DNA from: Bradyrhizobium sp. NDS-1
Lineage (GTDB): Bacteria > Pseudomonadota > Alphaproteobacteria > Rhizobiales > Xanthobacteraceae
DNA: 64,000 nucleotides
Reading direction: 5' to 3'
Assembly: GCF_032918005.1 (NCBI RefSeq)
Contig: NZ_CP136628.1
Coordinates: forward strand, 5,317,501 to 5,381,500
The notes under the pieces are model-generated. The model saw only the letters and a program-made list of their open reading frames with translations. It did not search any database and had not been told where the DNA came from. The stretch's first letter is position 1. Each line of letters starts with the position of its first letter. The translations under genes and the position numbers were made by a program. Below are positions 42,758-51,477 of the stretch, one piece after another.

Positions 42758-45447
42758 ACGAGACGGCCGACCAGGAGCCTTTGCGGACGCCTCCCGGCCG
42801 GCTGTTCCGCAAATATCTCTACTCGATCGTCGCCCTCGCCTTTGCCGCGCTTGCCGTCAACACCGGCTTCGACGTCTGGTTCTCCTATCGCGAGCAGAAG
42901 CAGCTTCTGGCGGCAACCCAGCGCGAGCAGGCGGCGTCCGCGGCCATTCAGATCGGCCAGTTCATCGGGCAGATCGAAAACCAGATCCGATGGCTCTCGC
43001 GCCTGCCGCCGGAGCTGTCGACGAATGACGACGAGCGTCTGAACGCGATCCGCCTCCTGCGCCTCTCGCCGGCGATTGCGGAAGTCGCCGAGCTGGACTC
43101 GCGGGGGCTCGAGCAGGTGCGCGTGTCCCGCCGTGTCGCCGACAGGGTCGGCAGCAAAGCCGACCGCTCCGCCTCGCCCGCCTTTCGCGGCGCCAATGAA
43201 AGCCGGGCCTATTACGGGCCGGTCTACTTCTTCGGCGACACCGAGCCGTACATGACGCTTGCCACGCGCGGTACCGGCCGCAATCCCAATGTGATCGTCG
43301 CCGAAGTCAATTTGCGTTTCATATGGGACCTCGTCACCGGGATCAGGGTCGGCAACACCGGCAAGGCCTACGTCGTCGATCGCATGGGGGTCCTGATCGC
43401 GCATCCCGATCTGTGGCGGGCATTGCAGCGCAGCGATCTCACCGGCGATGCGGACGTCCGCGCCGCGCTCGATGGCGTGGGGCCCCCTTCAGGAGGATTG
43501 GTCAAGGAGGGTCTGACCGGGCAACGCGTGCTCTCGACCTATGCGACGGTCCCCTCGCTCGGCTGGCTGGTGTTCGTCGAGCTGCCGCTCAGCGAGGCCT
43601 ATGCGCCGATCTACGCATCGATCGGCCGCTCGACCTTCCTCCTCGTCGGCCTGCTGGCCGGTGCAGTGCTGGTGTCTCTCTTCCTCAGCCGGCGCATGAC
43701 GGGGCCGATCCAGCTCCTGACGCAGGGCGCGCGGCGGATCGGGAGCGGCGATCTCGGCCTGCGGCTCGCGATCAAGACCGGCGACGAGCTGGAAGCGCTC
43801 GGCGACCAGTTCAACCGCATGGCCGCGCACTTGCGCGAATCCTATGCGACGCTCGAGCGCAAGGTGATCGAGCGGACCTCCGAGCTCGAGAAGGCGCGCG
43901 ATCAGGCCCTTGCCGAGCACGACGCCGCCGAGAACGCGCGCAGCGCGGCGGTGGCGGCCAATGAGACCAAATCGCGCTTTCTTGCCGTCGTCAGCCACGA
44001 GCTGCGCACGCCGCTGAACGGCGTGATGGGTGTACTGCAATTGCTCGATGACGGCAGCCTGAGCGAAGCGCAGCGGCGCCACCTCGCGACCGCCGCGGCG
44101 TCGGGCGAAACGCTGATCGCGCTGGTCGATGCCGTGCTGGAATATGCCCGTCTGGAGGCCAGCACCGAAACCCTGGAGCCGCGCAATTTCCGCCTCGACC
44201 AGCTCATCGACGCGGCCGCCGAGCTGATGCGCCCCCAGGCCCTCGGCAAGGGACTGGCCTTCGACCTCGCCTGCGATGCGTCGGTCCATACATCGGTGCA
44301 CGGCGATCCCGTCAGGCTCAATCGCATCCTGCTCAATCTGATCGGCAACGCCATCAAGTTCACGCCATCGGGCGGGATCGCCGTGAACGCGGCCGCCGAG
44401 CGGCACGACGATCATGTCCTGCTGCGCATCACCGTTCGCGACACCGGCATCGGCATCGCCCCCGACATGCACGAGCGGATCTTCGCGGATTTCGTGCAGG
44501 CCGACGACAGCATCGCACGGCGGTTTGGCGGCACCGGCCTTGGTCTTGCGATCGCACGGCGCCTGGCCCGCCTGATGCGCGGCGAGTTGACGGTTGCGAG
44601 CACGCCGGGCGCAGGCAGTACGTTCACGCTTCAATTGCCGCTCGGCCTCGCCGCGAGCGGCATCGCGCACGGCGAGCTGCCGCCGCCGCCGCGACAGCTC
44701 CGCGTGCTCCTGGTCGACGACGATCCCGTCAATTGCGAAGTCGGCGAGGCGATCCTGAAACGGCTCGGCCACCAAGCTACGATCACCACGAACGGCGCAT
44801 CCGCCATCGCGCTCGCCCGCGATCAGGCGTTCGACGTCATCCTGATGGATCTGCACATGCCCGACATGGACGGCGTGGAGGCGGCCTCGCGGATCGGCGC
44901 GCTCGGTCTTGCCGAGATGCCGCGCATCATCGCCGTGACCGCCGACGTGTCCACCAGCGCGCGCAAGCGCCTCGCCAGCGCAGGGATCGCCAAGGTCGTC
45001 AGCAAGCCGATCCTGGTCAACGCGCTACGCGAGGCGATCGAGGAAGATCCGGAAGTCAAGCCAACGGCGCCACCGCTCGCCGCCGGCGCATTGATCGACC
45101 TGCACTTCCTCGATGACCAGAGAGAACTGCTGGGCGCGGCGCAAATCGCAAAGCTCCACATTTTGCTTCAGGAGACCGGCGACAGACTGATCGCGGACAT
45201 CGGCAAGGCCGCAGCGAGCGGCGATCACAAGCAGCTCGCCCGATCCGCGCACCAGCTCGGCAGCGCGGCGAGCGCGCTCGGCCTCGTCCGCCTGTTCGAC
45301 CGCTGCCGTGATGTCAAGCTGGCAGCGACCGCGATGTCGGAGCATGAGCGCCAAAATGCTGCGCGTGAACTCGCCGATCTTCAACGGGCGTCGATGCGAG
45401 CGCTGGACGATCTGCTTCAGCCTGCCGAACAGCGTTCGGTCAGCTAG
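42754..45447 (+). CDS. Hybrid sensor histidine kinase (Cache-like sensor, HAMP, HisKA, HATPase, receiver, Hpt)
   Basis: 897 residues with a GTG start at 42754. TM1 is near residues 20-42, a periplasmic Cache-like sensor spans about 43-300, and TM2 is near 302-325. HAMP and a coiled coil follow. HisKA has its phosphohistidine at His415 (VVSHELRTPLNG). The ATPase shows NLIGNAIKFT, RDTGIGIAP and FGGTGLGLAIARRLA. A receiver carries Asp699 (DVILMDLHMPDMDG), and a C-terminal Hpt has His833 (ARSAHQLGSAAS). The layout is of the TorS/ArcB phosphorelay type. No separate response regulator lies nearby, so the final output is unknown. Translationally coupled to the binding-protein gene. Confidence 0.94.
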   Translation: MNETADQEPLRTPPGRLFRKYLYSIVALAFAALAVNTGFDVWFSYREQKQLLAATQREQAASAAIQIGQFIGQIENQIRWLSRLPPELSTNDDERLNAIRLLRLSPAIAEVAELDSRGLEQVRVSRRVADRVGSKADRSASPAFRGANESRAYYGPVYFFGDTEPYMTLATRGTGRNPNVIVAEVNLRFIWDLVTGIRVGNTGKAYVVDRMGVLIAHPDLWRALQRSDLTGDADVRAALDGVGPPSGGLVKEGLTGQRVLSTYATVPSLGWLVFVELPLSEAYAPIYASIGRSTFLLVGLLAGAVLVSLFLSRRMTGPIQLLTQGARRIGSGDLGLRLAIKTGDELEALGDQFNRMAAHLRESYATLERKVIERTSELEKARDQALAEHDAAENARSAAVAANETKSRFLAVVSHELRTPLNGVMGVLQLLDDGSLSEAQRRHLATAAASGETLIALVDAVLEYARLEASTETLEPRNFRLDQLIDAAAELMRPQALGKGLAFDLACDASVHTSVHGDPVRLNRILLNLIGNAIKFTPSGGIAVNAAAERHDDHVLLRITVRDTGIGIAPDMHERIFADFVQADDSIARRFGGTGLGLAIARRLARLMRGELTVASTPGAGSTFTLQLPLGLAASGIAHGELPPPPRQLRVLLVDDDPVNCEVGEAILKRLGHQATITTNGASAIALARDQAFDVILMDLHMPDMDGVEAASRIGALGLAEMPRIIAVTADVSTSARKRLASAGIAKVVSKPILVNALREAIEEDPEVKPTAPPLAAGALIDLHFLDDQRELLGAAQIAKLHILLQETGDRLIADIGKAAASGDHKQLARSAHQLGSAASALGLVRLFDRCRDVKLAATAMSEHERQNAARELADLQRASMRALDDLLQPAEQRSVS

Positions 45448-46363
45448 CCCCGGCCAGCCGACGCACGTCCGCTTCCGCCTCCCGCCCGAACCTCTCCACC
45501 AGAAAATCGATGAACAGCCGCACCTTCAGCGACAGATGCCGCGTCGGCGGATACACCGCATAGAGCGCGAGCGGCGGCGCGGAATAATTGTCCAGCACCG
45601 TCCGCAGCTCGCCCTTCCTTAGAGCGTCAGCGGCGATGAACTCCGGCAGCAGCGCCAGCCCCTTGCCCTTGATCGCGACGTCGCGCAGCACCTCGGCATT
45701 GTTGACGCAGAGCGACCAGGCGGGCTGGATCCAGTGATCGCCGTCCGCGCCGGTGAGCTTCCATTGGTTGCCGGTGAGCAGGAAGCCGTAAGTCAGCGAG
45801 GCGTGCTCGCGCAGATCCTGCGGATGTTTTGGCGTGCCGTGACGCGCCAGATAATCCGGCGAAGCGCAGATCATGCGCGCGATCGGCATGATCTTTCGCG
45901 CGATCAAGCTCGAGGACTCGAGCTCCGCGATCCGCAGCGTCACGTCAAAGCCGTCCTGCACGGGATCGAGCAGGTCGTCGCTGAGCACGATCTGGAGCTG
46001 AAGCTCGCCATAGCGCGCCATGAAATCGGCGAGCACGGGCCCGAGCCGCATCGTTCCGAACGACATCGGCGCGTTGACGCGAAGCAGCCCGCGCGGCGCC
46101 GACTGGGCCTGCGCCACCGCCTGGTCGGCCGCCTCGACCTCCGAGAGGATGACGAGCGCACGTTCGAAATAGCGCTGGCCGTTCTCGGTCGGGCTCGCAT
46201 GCCGCGTGGTCCGGTTCAAAAGCTGGACGCCGAGACTCTCCTCGAGGTCGGCGATGTATTTGCTGATCGCCGAGCGCGACAGCCGCAGCTGCCGGCCGGC
46301 TTCGGCAAAGCTGCCGCTTTCCACCACTTTCACGAAAGCCCGGAGGCTGCCGAGCTTATCCAA
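45440..46363 (-). CDS. LysR-family transcriptional regulator
   Basis: 307 residues. It begins TTG at 46363 (LGSLRAFVKVVESGSFAEAG), the normal N-terminus for this subgroup, although TTG is a weak start. The helix-turn-helix is at about residues 18-40 (LRLSRSAISKYIADLEESLG). A substrate-binding domain follows (LRVNAPMSFGTMRLGPVLAD). It is divergent from the dioxygenase gene over 129 bases and most likely controls the dioxygenase/esterase pair in response to a quinone or phenolic compound. Its 3' end overlaps the convergent kinase gene by eight bases. Confidence 0.92.
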   Translation of the reverse strand: MDKLGSLRAFVKVVESGSFAEAGRQLRLSRSAISKYIADLEESLGVQLLNRTTRHASPTENGQRYFERALVILSEVEAADQAVAQAQSAPRGLLRVNAPMSFGTMRLGPVLADFMARYGELQLQIVLSDDLLDPVQDGFDVTLRIAELESSSLIARKIMPIARMICASPDYLARHGTPKHPQDLREHASLTYGFLLTGNQWKLTGADGDHWIQPAWSLCVNNAEVLRDVAIKGKGLALLPEFIAADALRKGELRTVLDNYSAPPLALYAVYPPTRHLSLKVRLFIDFLVERFGREAEADVRRLAGAS

Positions 46364-46378
46364 GGGCCTGCACCGGCG

Positions 46379-46431
46379 ATTGTTTCCAAATCGTAGACAT
46401 AGTCGTCATATTTGCATGGATTGTCTCCAAA
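46379..46431. promoter_or_regulatory. Spaced direct repeats in the LysR/dioxygenase intergenic region
   Basis: ATTGTTTCCAAA at 46379..46390 and ATTGTCTCCAAA at 46420..46431 match at 11 of 12 bases and start 41 bases apart, about four helical turns. They lie in the 129-base divergent gap, upstream of a strong GGAGG ribosome site for the dioxygenase. Good candidates for regulator binding sites, though LysR proteins more often use T-N11-A dyads. Confidence 0.45.
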
Positions 46432-46492
46432 CCAAAGCGGAACAATATTTCCGTCCAGAGCAAGACGGCTCCCCGAAGTTTGGAGGACGACA

Positions 46493-47431
46493 ATGTCTGG
46501 ACTGCACCATGTGACCGCGATTGCCGGCGACCCCATCCGCAATTTCGGCTTCTACACGAGGGATCTCGGCCTGCGCTTCGTCAAGAAGACGGTCAATTTC
46601 GACGATCCCGGCACCTATCACTTCTATTACGGCGACGAGACCGGCCGGCCCGGCACCATCCTGACCTTCTTTCCCTGGGCCGGCGTGTCGCCCGGACGCC
46701 GCGGCGTCGGCGAAACCCATCAGACCGCCTTCCGCGTGCCGCAGCGCTCGCTCGGCTACTGGACCCAACGCTTTACCGAGAAGGGGATTGCTTACGAGGC
46801 GCTCGAGAAGCGCTTCGGCGAATCCGTGCTGCCGTTCACCGATCCTGACGGCATGGCGCTCGCGCTGGTGGGCATCCCCGGCGCCGAGAACGAGCCCGGC
46901 TGGAGCAATGGCGACGTGCCGGCCGAGCATGCGATCCGCGGCTTCCACGGCGTGACCTTGCTGCTCGACAGCGCGGCAAAGACGGCCGCCGTTCTCACCG
47001 ACGTGTTCGGCTTCAAGGAAGCCGGCCGCGAAGGCTCGGTGATCCGCTTCAAGGCGCCTGGCGACGTCGAGGGCAGCGTCGTCGATATCTACGAGGCCAA
47101 GGGCTTTCTGCGCGGCCATCAGGGCGGCGGCTCGGTGCATCACATCGCCTTTCGCGCGGCTGACGATGCCGAGCAAGGGCGGATGGCGCAAAAGCTCGTG
47201 AGCAATCACGGCCTGCACCCGACCGAGCAGCGGGACCGCAACTACTTCCGCTCGATCTACTTCCGCGAGCCCGGCGGCGTGCTGTTCGAGATCGCGACCG
47301 ACATCCCCGGCTTCGCCGTCGACGAGCCCGTCGCGACGCTGGGACGTGACCTGAAGCTGCCTGCGTTCCTCGAGCAGCACCGCAAGCAGATCGAGGACGT
47401 GCTGCCGAATCTGGAAGAGACCGCGTCATGA
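46493..47431 (+). CDS. Ring-cleaving extradiol dioxygenase, VOC superfamily (MhqO/LinE-like)
   Basis: 312 residues from the ATG at 46493 with GGAGG seven bases upstream; a longer ORF start is rejected. Two glyoxalase/bleomycin-type (VOC) repeats are present. Likely metal ligands are His5 or His6 (SGLHHVTAIAGD), His216 or His217 (SVHHIAFRAAD) and Glu266 (GVLFEIATD). Relatives cleave hydroquinones or catechols with Fe(II). It is coupled by four bases to an esterase, as in bacterial quinone-detoxification (mhq) loci. The exact substrate cannot be read from sequence. Confidence 0.88.
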   Translation: MSGLHHVTAIAGDPIRNFGFYTRDLGLRFVKKTVNFDDPGTYHFYYGDETGRPGTILTFFPWAGVSPGRRGVGETHQTAFRVPQRSLGYWTQRFTEKGIAYEALEKRFGESVLPFTDPDGMALALVGIPGAENEPGWSNGDVPAEHAIRGFHGVTLLLDSAAKTAAVLTDVFGFKEAGREGSVIRFKAPGDVEGSVVDIYEAKGFLRGHQGGGSVHHIAFRAADDAEQGRMAQKLVSNHGLHPTEQRDRNYFRSIYFREPGGVLFEIATDIPGFAVDEPVATLGRDLKLPAFLEQHRKQIEDVLPNLEETAS

Positions 47432-48054
47432 CCGACACTGCATTCATCCATCGCTTCGAGCCCGCGACCCGCGCGGGCTCCCCTCCGCTCCTGCTGCTGC
47501 ACGGCACCGGCGGCGACGAGACCGACCTGCTCGGGCTCGGCAAGATGATCTCGCCCGGCTCCGCCCTGCTGTCGCCGCGCGGCCGCGTGCTCGAGCACGG
47601 CATGCCGCGCTTCTTCCGCCGGCTCGCCGAAGGCGTGTTCGACGAAGAGGATTTGCGCCGGCGCGCGCATGAGCTCGGCAACTTCATCGCGGATGCGCGA
47701 GAGCAATACGGCATCGCCGCACCGGTTGCGGTCGGCTTCTCCAACGGGGCCAACATCGCGGCCGCGCTGTTGTTACTGAAGCCGGACGTGCTTGCCGGCG
47801 CGATCCTGCTGCGCGCCATGGTGCCGCTATCGGATCCGCCACCCGCCGATCTTGCGGGCAAGCCCGTGCTGCTGTTGTCCGGGCAAAGCGATCCGATCGT
47901 GCCGGCCGGCAATTCGGCTCGGCTCGCGGCGACGCTGTCACAGGCTGGCGCGCGCGTGAGCCACAGGATCCTGCCGGCGGGCCATCAATTGTCGCAAGCC
48001 GATGTCACGCTGGCCCGCGACTGGATCGGCAATGTCCAGGCCGAGGCAGCATGA
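47428..48054 (+). CDS. Alpha/beta hydrolase, phospholipase/carboxylesterase family (MhqD-like)
   Basis: 208 residues. The catalytic triad is readable: Ser105 in VGFSNGANIA, Asp155 in SGQSDPIVP and His186 in LPAGHQLSQAD. LLLLHGTGGDETDLL forms the oxyanion-hole region. The family includes carboxylesterase 2 and MhqD. The ATG overlaps the dioxygenase stop as ATGA, so the two proteins are made together and may act in sequence on an aromatic substrate. It is convergent with the corA-like gene, 38 bases away. Confidence 0.9.
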   Translation: MTDTAFIHRFEPATRAGSPPLLLLHGTGGDETDLLGLGKMISPGSALLSPRGRVLEHGMPRFFRRLAEGVFDEEDLRRRAHELGNFIADAREQYGIAAPVAVGFSNGANIAAALLLLKPDVLAGAILLRAMVPLSDPPPADLAGKPVLLLSGQSDPIVPAGNSARLAATLSQAGARVSHRILPAGHQLSQADVTLARDWIGNVQAEAA

Positions 48055-48092
48055 TCGAGCAGCGGCGCATCGTTTCCGAACGGTGCGCCGCC

Positions 48093-49067
48093 TCAATCGA
48101 ACCAGCCGCGCCGCTTGAACCAGACCAGCGGCAGCAGCCCGCTGGCAATGACGGCAAGCCAGGCCAGCGGATAACCGAACGTCCAGTCCAGCTCGGGCAT
48201 GTGCTTGAAATTCATGCCCCAGATGCCAACCAGGATCGTTGGCGGTACACCAACGACCGAGACGATCGTCAGTATCTTGAACAGCTCGTTCTGCTGGATG
48301 TTGATGAAGCCGAGCACGGCGTCGAGCAGAAGCTGGATCTTGTCGGACAGTCGCGTCTCGTAGTCGCCGAGCGAAGCGACGTCCTTCGACACGGCCTCGA
48401 GCCGCTTCTTCGACGCGGCCGTGATCCATTCACTGCCGACATCGCCGGCGAATGAGGCGACGCGCCCGACCCCGAGCAGAACGTCGCGCGCCTTCGCGAG
48501 CCGATCGGCAAGCTCGCCGATGTTCTCCAGCGCCTCGCGCATCCTGCGGCTGGAGCGCACCGGCCGCTGGCTGCGTACGAGCCCGCCCCTGAAAACTCCC
48601 CGCGACAGCTTGTCGACCTTGCCGCCGAGATGCTCCAGAACATCGGCGCCGCGGTCGATCATGGCTTCGAGCAGGCTGGTGAACACGCACATGCCGTTCT
48701 CCAGGCTGTCGTCCGAGCCGATGCGTTTACCGATGTCATCGAAGATCGGCAGCTCGGCAAAACGCACCGTGACCAGCACGCGAGGGCCGATGACGAAGCC
48801 CACCGGCGTGATCTCGGCCTCGTTCTCCTCGTCGAGCCGCACCGCCGGAGAGCTGAGATACAGGGTGCCCTGGTCAGAAATCAGACGGCTCGACGCCTCG
48901 ATCTCGCTGAGCGATTCCTCGGATGGGATACGTATCCTGAGCAACCGCTCGACGAATCGCTTCTCCTCGTCGGTCGCATTCAGCAGATCGGCCCAGATGA
49001 TCTCTGAGGGGATTTCCGCGCCGATGCTCCGCCAGTCGTCGGACGGCCACCTGTAAAGCTTGAGCAA
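48093..49067 (-). CDS. CorA-family divalent metal ion transporter
   Basis: 324 residues. The long N-terminal cytoplasmic domain is followed by two C-terminal membrane helices. The selectivity motif GMN is in GIWGMNFKHMPEL, between helix 1 (ILTIVSVVGVPPTILVGI) and helix 2 (YPLAWLAVIASGLLPLVWF). The positively charged tail KRRGWFD is usual. Substrate is probably Mg2+ and possibly Co2+ or Ni2+; sequence alone does not decide. The start is TTG at 49067 (LKLYRWPSDDW), with GGAG nine bases upstream. Confidence 0.93.
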   Translation of the reverse strand: MLKLYRWPSDDWRSIGAEIPSEIIWADLLNATDEEKRFVERLLRIRIPSEESLSEIEASSRLISDQGTLYLSSPAVRLDEENEAEITPVGFVIGPRVLVTVRFAELPIFDDIGKRIGSDDSLENGMCVFTSLLEAMIDRGADVLEHLGGKVDKLSRGVFRGGLVRSQRPVRSSRRMREALENIGELADRLAKARDVLLGVGRVASFAGDVGSEWITAASKKRLEAVSKDVASLGDYETRLSDKIQLLLDAVLGFINIQQNELFKILTIVSVVGVPPTILVGIWGMNFKHMPELDWTFGYPLAWLAVIASGLLPLVWFKRRGWFD

Positions 49068-49079
49068 GAACCGAACTCC

Positions 49080-49271
49080 GCGGCCGCATCGTCATGCCGG
49101 ATGGTGCATCCAGCGGTCATCCGCCGATTAACGCACGAGGGTTCCAAACGTTCAATGTCCTTTCCCGCGGCTGCTTTCAGCTTCGGGGGAAGCCTGCATC
49201 AGGACCAAAGCGGATGTCGACAGTGTATCAGCGAATGTCCGCAAAGGGCCCAACAGCAGATATCAATACGT
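49080..49271. other. Non-coding stretch with decayed short-repeat remnant
   Basis: No credible gene. The segment near 49230..49256 (GAATGTCCGCAAAGGGCCCA and following AACAGCAG) matches 53187..53213 at about 21 of 27 bases. I associate this kind of sequence with short decayed repeats that are often mis-annotated as tiny proteins in Bradyrhizobium genomes. Small ORFs across it are not supported. Confidence 0.4.
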
Positions 49272-49580
49272 TCAATCCGTAGGCTGCGGACCGTCGTAGC
49301 CTTCGACTATAGCCAGATCCATAAGCGATTTGCCCTGTCTGAGCGCCATGGCCTTCGCATACTCCGGCGAGCGGTAGCATTCGACTGCGGCAGCATAATC
49401 GGGAAATTCAATCACGACTGTCCGCGAACGCGTTTGGCCCTCCGGCGTTTCCGATTTGCCTCCTCGTGTGAGAAAGCGGCCGCCGTACTTGCGGAATGCC
49501 CATGCGTTCTCGGCAATGTAGGCTTTGTAACCCTCCGGATCAGACACGTCCGCAAATGCGACCCAATAACCCTTGGCCAT
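49272..49580 (-). CDS. DUF1330 family protein
   Basis: 102 residues from the ATG at 49580 with a GGAGGAG site; the longer ORF start is rejected. It begins MAKGYWVAFADVSDPEGYK and contains YGGRFLTRGGKSE and VVIEFPDYAAAVECYRSPEY, the standard DUF1330 (dimeric ferredoxin-like alpha/beta barrel) pattern. Function of the family is not established. It stands alone between the corA-like gene and the methyltransferase. Confidence 0.88.
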   Translation of the reverse strand: MAKGYWVAFADVSDPEGYKAYIAENAWAFRKYGGRFLTRGGKSETPEGQTRSRTVVIEFPDYAAAVECYRSPEYAKAMALRQGKSLMDLAIVEGYDGPQPTD

Positions 49581-49712
49581 CAAGCTCCTCCATAGCGACG
49601 TTGACTTTTTAAGTTGCGCGACACGCATCGCCCCATAGGGGCGCAGCCAATTGGTCTTGTAGCAAGCGACTGGCTATTTGATCACCCGATGACACGCACG
49701 GAGCGTTGCCGC

Positions 49713-50546
49713 CTACTTGTTTGCTACAATTCGGACGCCGCCGAGCTTGCGCTGTTGAATGAGGTCGACGAATCGAATGTAAGATTCGTGAAATGCGTCG
49801 TGTCCCTCTGGAGTTCCGGACTGCTTCGCTTCCTCGCGCAGCCGTTGGTACATCGCGAGCCGCTCTTTGAGGATCGGTTGCCATTCCTCAGTCAAGTCAG
49901 TGACAGAGAGCACCTTCAAGCCAACGTCCTCGACCAAGCGCTGATAGTCCGGAATCGAACGGAGCGGCTGAATTGCCATGCCGTCCCACATCAGCTGCGC
50001 GTCCGCGGCTGCAAGCGGCTGATTGGCGACCCAATCTGTAAAAGCCAATCGGCCGCCTGCGTTTAGAATGCGCCTGGCTTCCGCCAGTGCCCTTCCTACA
50101 TTCGGGACGTGACAGAATGATTCCTGGCTGAAAACCGCATCGGCACTCGCATCGGCCAGTTGGACGTCCATCACGTTGCCCTCAATGATCCGCGCCGTCC
50201 CCTGAAGGCCGACCAGCCTGGTTAGTTCTTGCGCGCCTGCAGCGCGAACGGGCGTCAACTCAACGCCGGTGACGTCAGCTCCGTATTTGTGAGCGAGATA
50301 GCGTACCGTCCCGCCAAGACCGGCGCAAAAGTCGACGACGGTCGTTCCGGGACCGATCTGCGCCTGTCGCGCCAGTTCGTCCGTGGCGCTGAGGCCGCCA
50401 TAATGGTCCTGGTCGTACGCATACAGGTCCTCCGGGCGCAAATTGTCGAGATGCCCGCGGCTTGTTCGCAGTTTGGCGACGATAATATCGTGCGAGATGG
50501 GATGACGATTGTAGAAATAGAATAATTGCGAGGAGGTGTCGTTCAT
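49713..50546 (-). CDS. SAM-dependent class I methyltransferase
   Basis: 277 residues from the ATG at 50546 (MNDTSSQLFYFYNRHPISHD); an earlier in-frame start at 50603 is less likely. The SAM motif I is TTVVDFCAGLGGTVRYLA. The acidic loop is VTGVELTPVRAAGAQ, followed by DASADAVFSQESFCHV, RILNAGGRLAFTDWV. It resembles the methyltransferase_11 enzymes related to sarcosine/dimethylglycine or phosphoethanolamine methylation, but substrate cannot be assigned. It is in a zone of more moderate GC than the cob cluster. Confidence 0.85.
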   Translation of the reverse strand: MNDTSSQLFYFYNRHPISHDIIVAKLRTSRGHLDNLRPEDLYAYDQDHYGGLSATDELARQAQIGPGTTVVDFCAGLGGTVRYLAHKYGADVTGVELTPVRAAGAQELTRLVGLQGTARIIEGNVMDVQLADASADAVFSQESFCHVPNVGRALAEARRILNAGGRLAFTDWVANQPLAAADAQLMWDGMAIQPLRSIPDYQRLVEDVGLKVLSVTDLTEEWQPILKERLAMYQRLREEAKQSGTPEGHDAFHESYIRFVDLIQQRKLGGVRIVANK

Positions 50547-50712
50547 GAATCCTGCTCCGCAGTTTAATTGTCCGTCGGAAAGACTCCGCCTTCGAATGGC
50601 CAAGGGTCAAGGGTCAAATGGACCGCTCCGTAACCCCTCCGGCCAAAGCGGACTTTGGAAGCTGCAGCCGCGCAGATCCCAATTGCATAAAAAGCATTTT
50701 GACTGCGGCTTC

Positions 50713-50790
50713 CTAGAAGATTTTTCCGGGATTCATAATGCCGTTGGGATCCAACGCAAAGGGCCAGTTGCGGAAACCTAAGGCAGCGAC
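50713..50790 (-). pseudogene. C-terminal remnant of an FAD-linked oxidase
   Basis: Read on the minus strand, codons ending at the TAG at 50713 give GFRNWPFALDPNGIMNPGKIF. The final DPNGIMNPGKIF is the hallmark C-terminus of FAD-binding oxidases of the GlcD/VAO type. The reading frame stops at 50839 and nothing upstream resembles the rest of the enzyme, so only the tail survives. It lies directly downstream of the NTF2-like gene, marking a past deletion or recombination. Confidence 0.75.
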
Positions 50791-50795
50791 TGTGG

Positions 50796-51350
50796 CTACG
50801 CCGATGATCCCAGGAAGCTTTTTATAGGTCGCAGGGCGTCAATGGCGGGAATGGTGCGATAGGCTTGCTGATTTGAACACCAAGGATATGGCAACGCCCC
50901 AAGCCAACGCATGATCGGCTCCGAGGTCTCGGCAGGAAGTACGCACATAACTTCGATGTCGATCGCGAGCTTGCTCACGCGCCTATCGTCGCCCGAACTA
51001 AAATGCCAATTGTATCGTCCGCATCCCACGCGAATGGCACCTCCCTGCCTTGCAGACATTCCAACGAGCCAATCGCATTGGAAGTGCGGAAGGTAGTCTG
51101 CACTTGGTCGCGAGAGACAAAACGTACGCACATTCTGGTATTGGTCTCCGAAGCTTGTCACCAGAACTTGAGTGACTTCATCTAATCCCTTCGCTGAGCT
51201 TGGAAACGATATGGCATCCGTCTTTACAGTCATTTTCAATTCGCAGTCCGATGCGAATGCATCTTTCATCAATTGCGGACGGTTAGTATCCTTCGCCAAA
51301 ATATAGGTGCTGAGCGCATCGGTAGCGTTGATAGCCGACGGTCGGTTCAT
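50796..51350 (-). CDS. NTF2/SnoaL-like protein of unknown function
   Basis: 184 residues from the ATG at 51350 (MNRPSAINATDALSTYILAK), which has GGAGGT seven bases upstream. The longer ORF start is rejected. The pattern LMKDAFASDCELKM, then GLDEVTQVLVTSFG, then GRYNWHFSSGDDRRVSKLAI, suggests a cone-shaped SnoaL-like domain, a fold used by isomerases, hydrolases and ligand-binding proteins. No catalytic assignment is possible. The C-terminus runs into the oxidase remnant region and may be partly replaced. Confidence 0.7.
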   Translation of the reverse strand: MNRPSAINATDALSTYILAKDTNRPQLMKDAFASDCELKMTVKTDAISFPSSAKGLDEVTQVLVTSFGDQYQNVRTFCLSRPSADYLPHFQCDWLVGMSARQGGAIRVGCGRYNWHFSSGDDRRVSKLAIDIEVMCVLPAETSEPIMRWLGALPYPWCSNQQAYRTIPAIDALRPIKSFLGSSA

Positions 51351-51446
51351 GACTTGACCTCCACGGTCCGGGCCCGCTCCAGCGGTGCACCTAATTAAGC
51401 CGAAGGAACCCTGGGGGACAAGTCGTCGATGTCTGCTGTGGGTCAA

Positions 51447-51468
51447 CGGCGCCGATTGAGTGGCGCCG
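51447..51468. terminator. Short GC-rich hairpin after the GFA-family gene
   Basis: Perfect 7-bp inverted repeat CGGCGCC/GGCGCCG with an 8-base loop, ten bases past the stop of the minus-strand GFA gene. No clear T-run follows, so it is only a candidate terminator. Confidence 0.3.
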
Positions 51469-51477
51469 TGTCGTGCT

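Noticed and set aside
49094..49595. Small plus-strand ORFs beside and across the DUF1330 gene
   Set aside because: They run through repeat remnants and antisense to a well-supported gene with a strong ribosome site.
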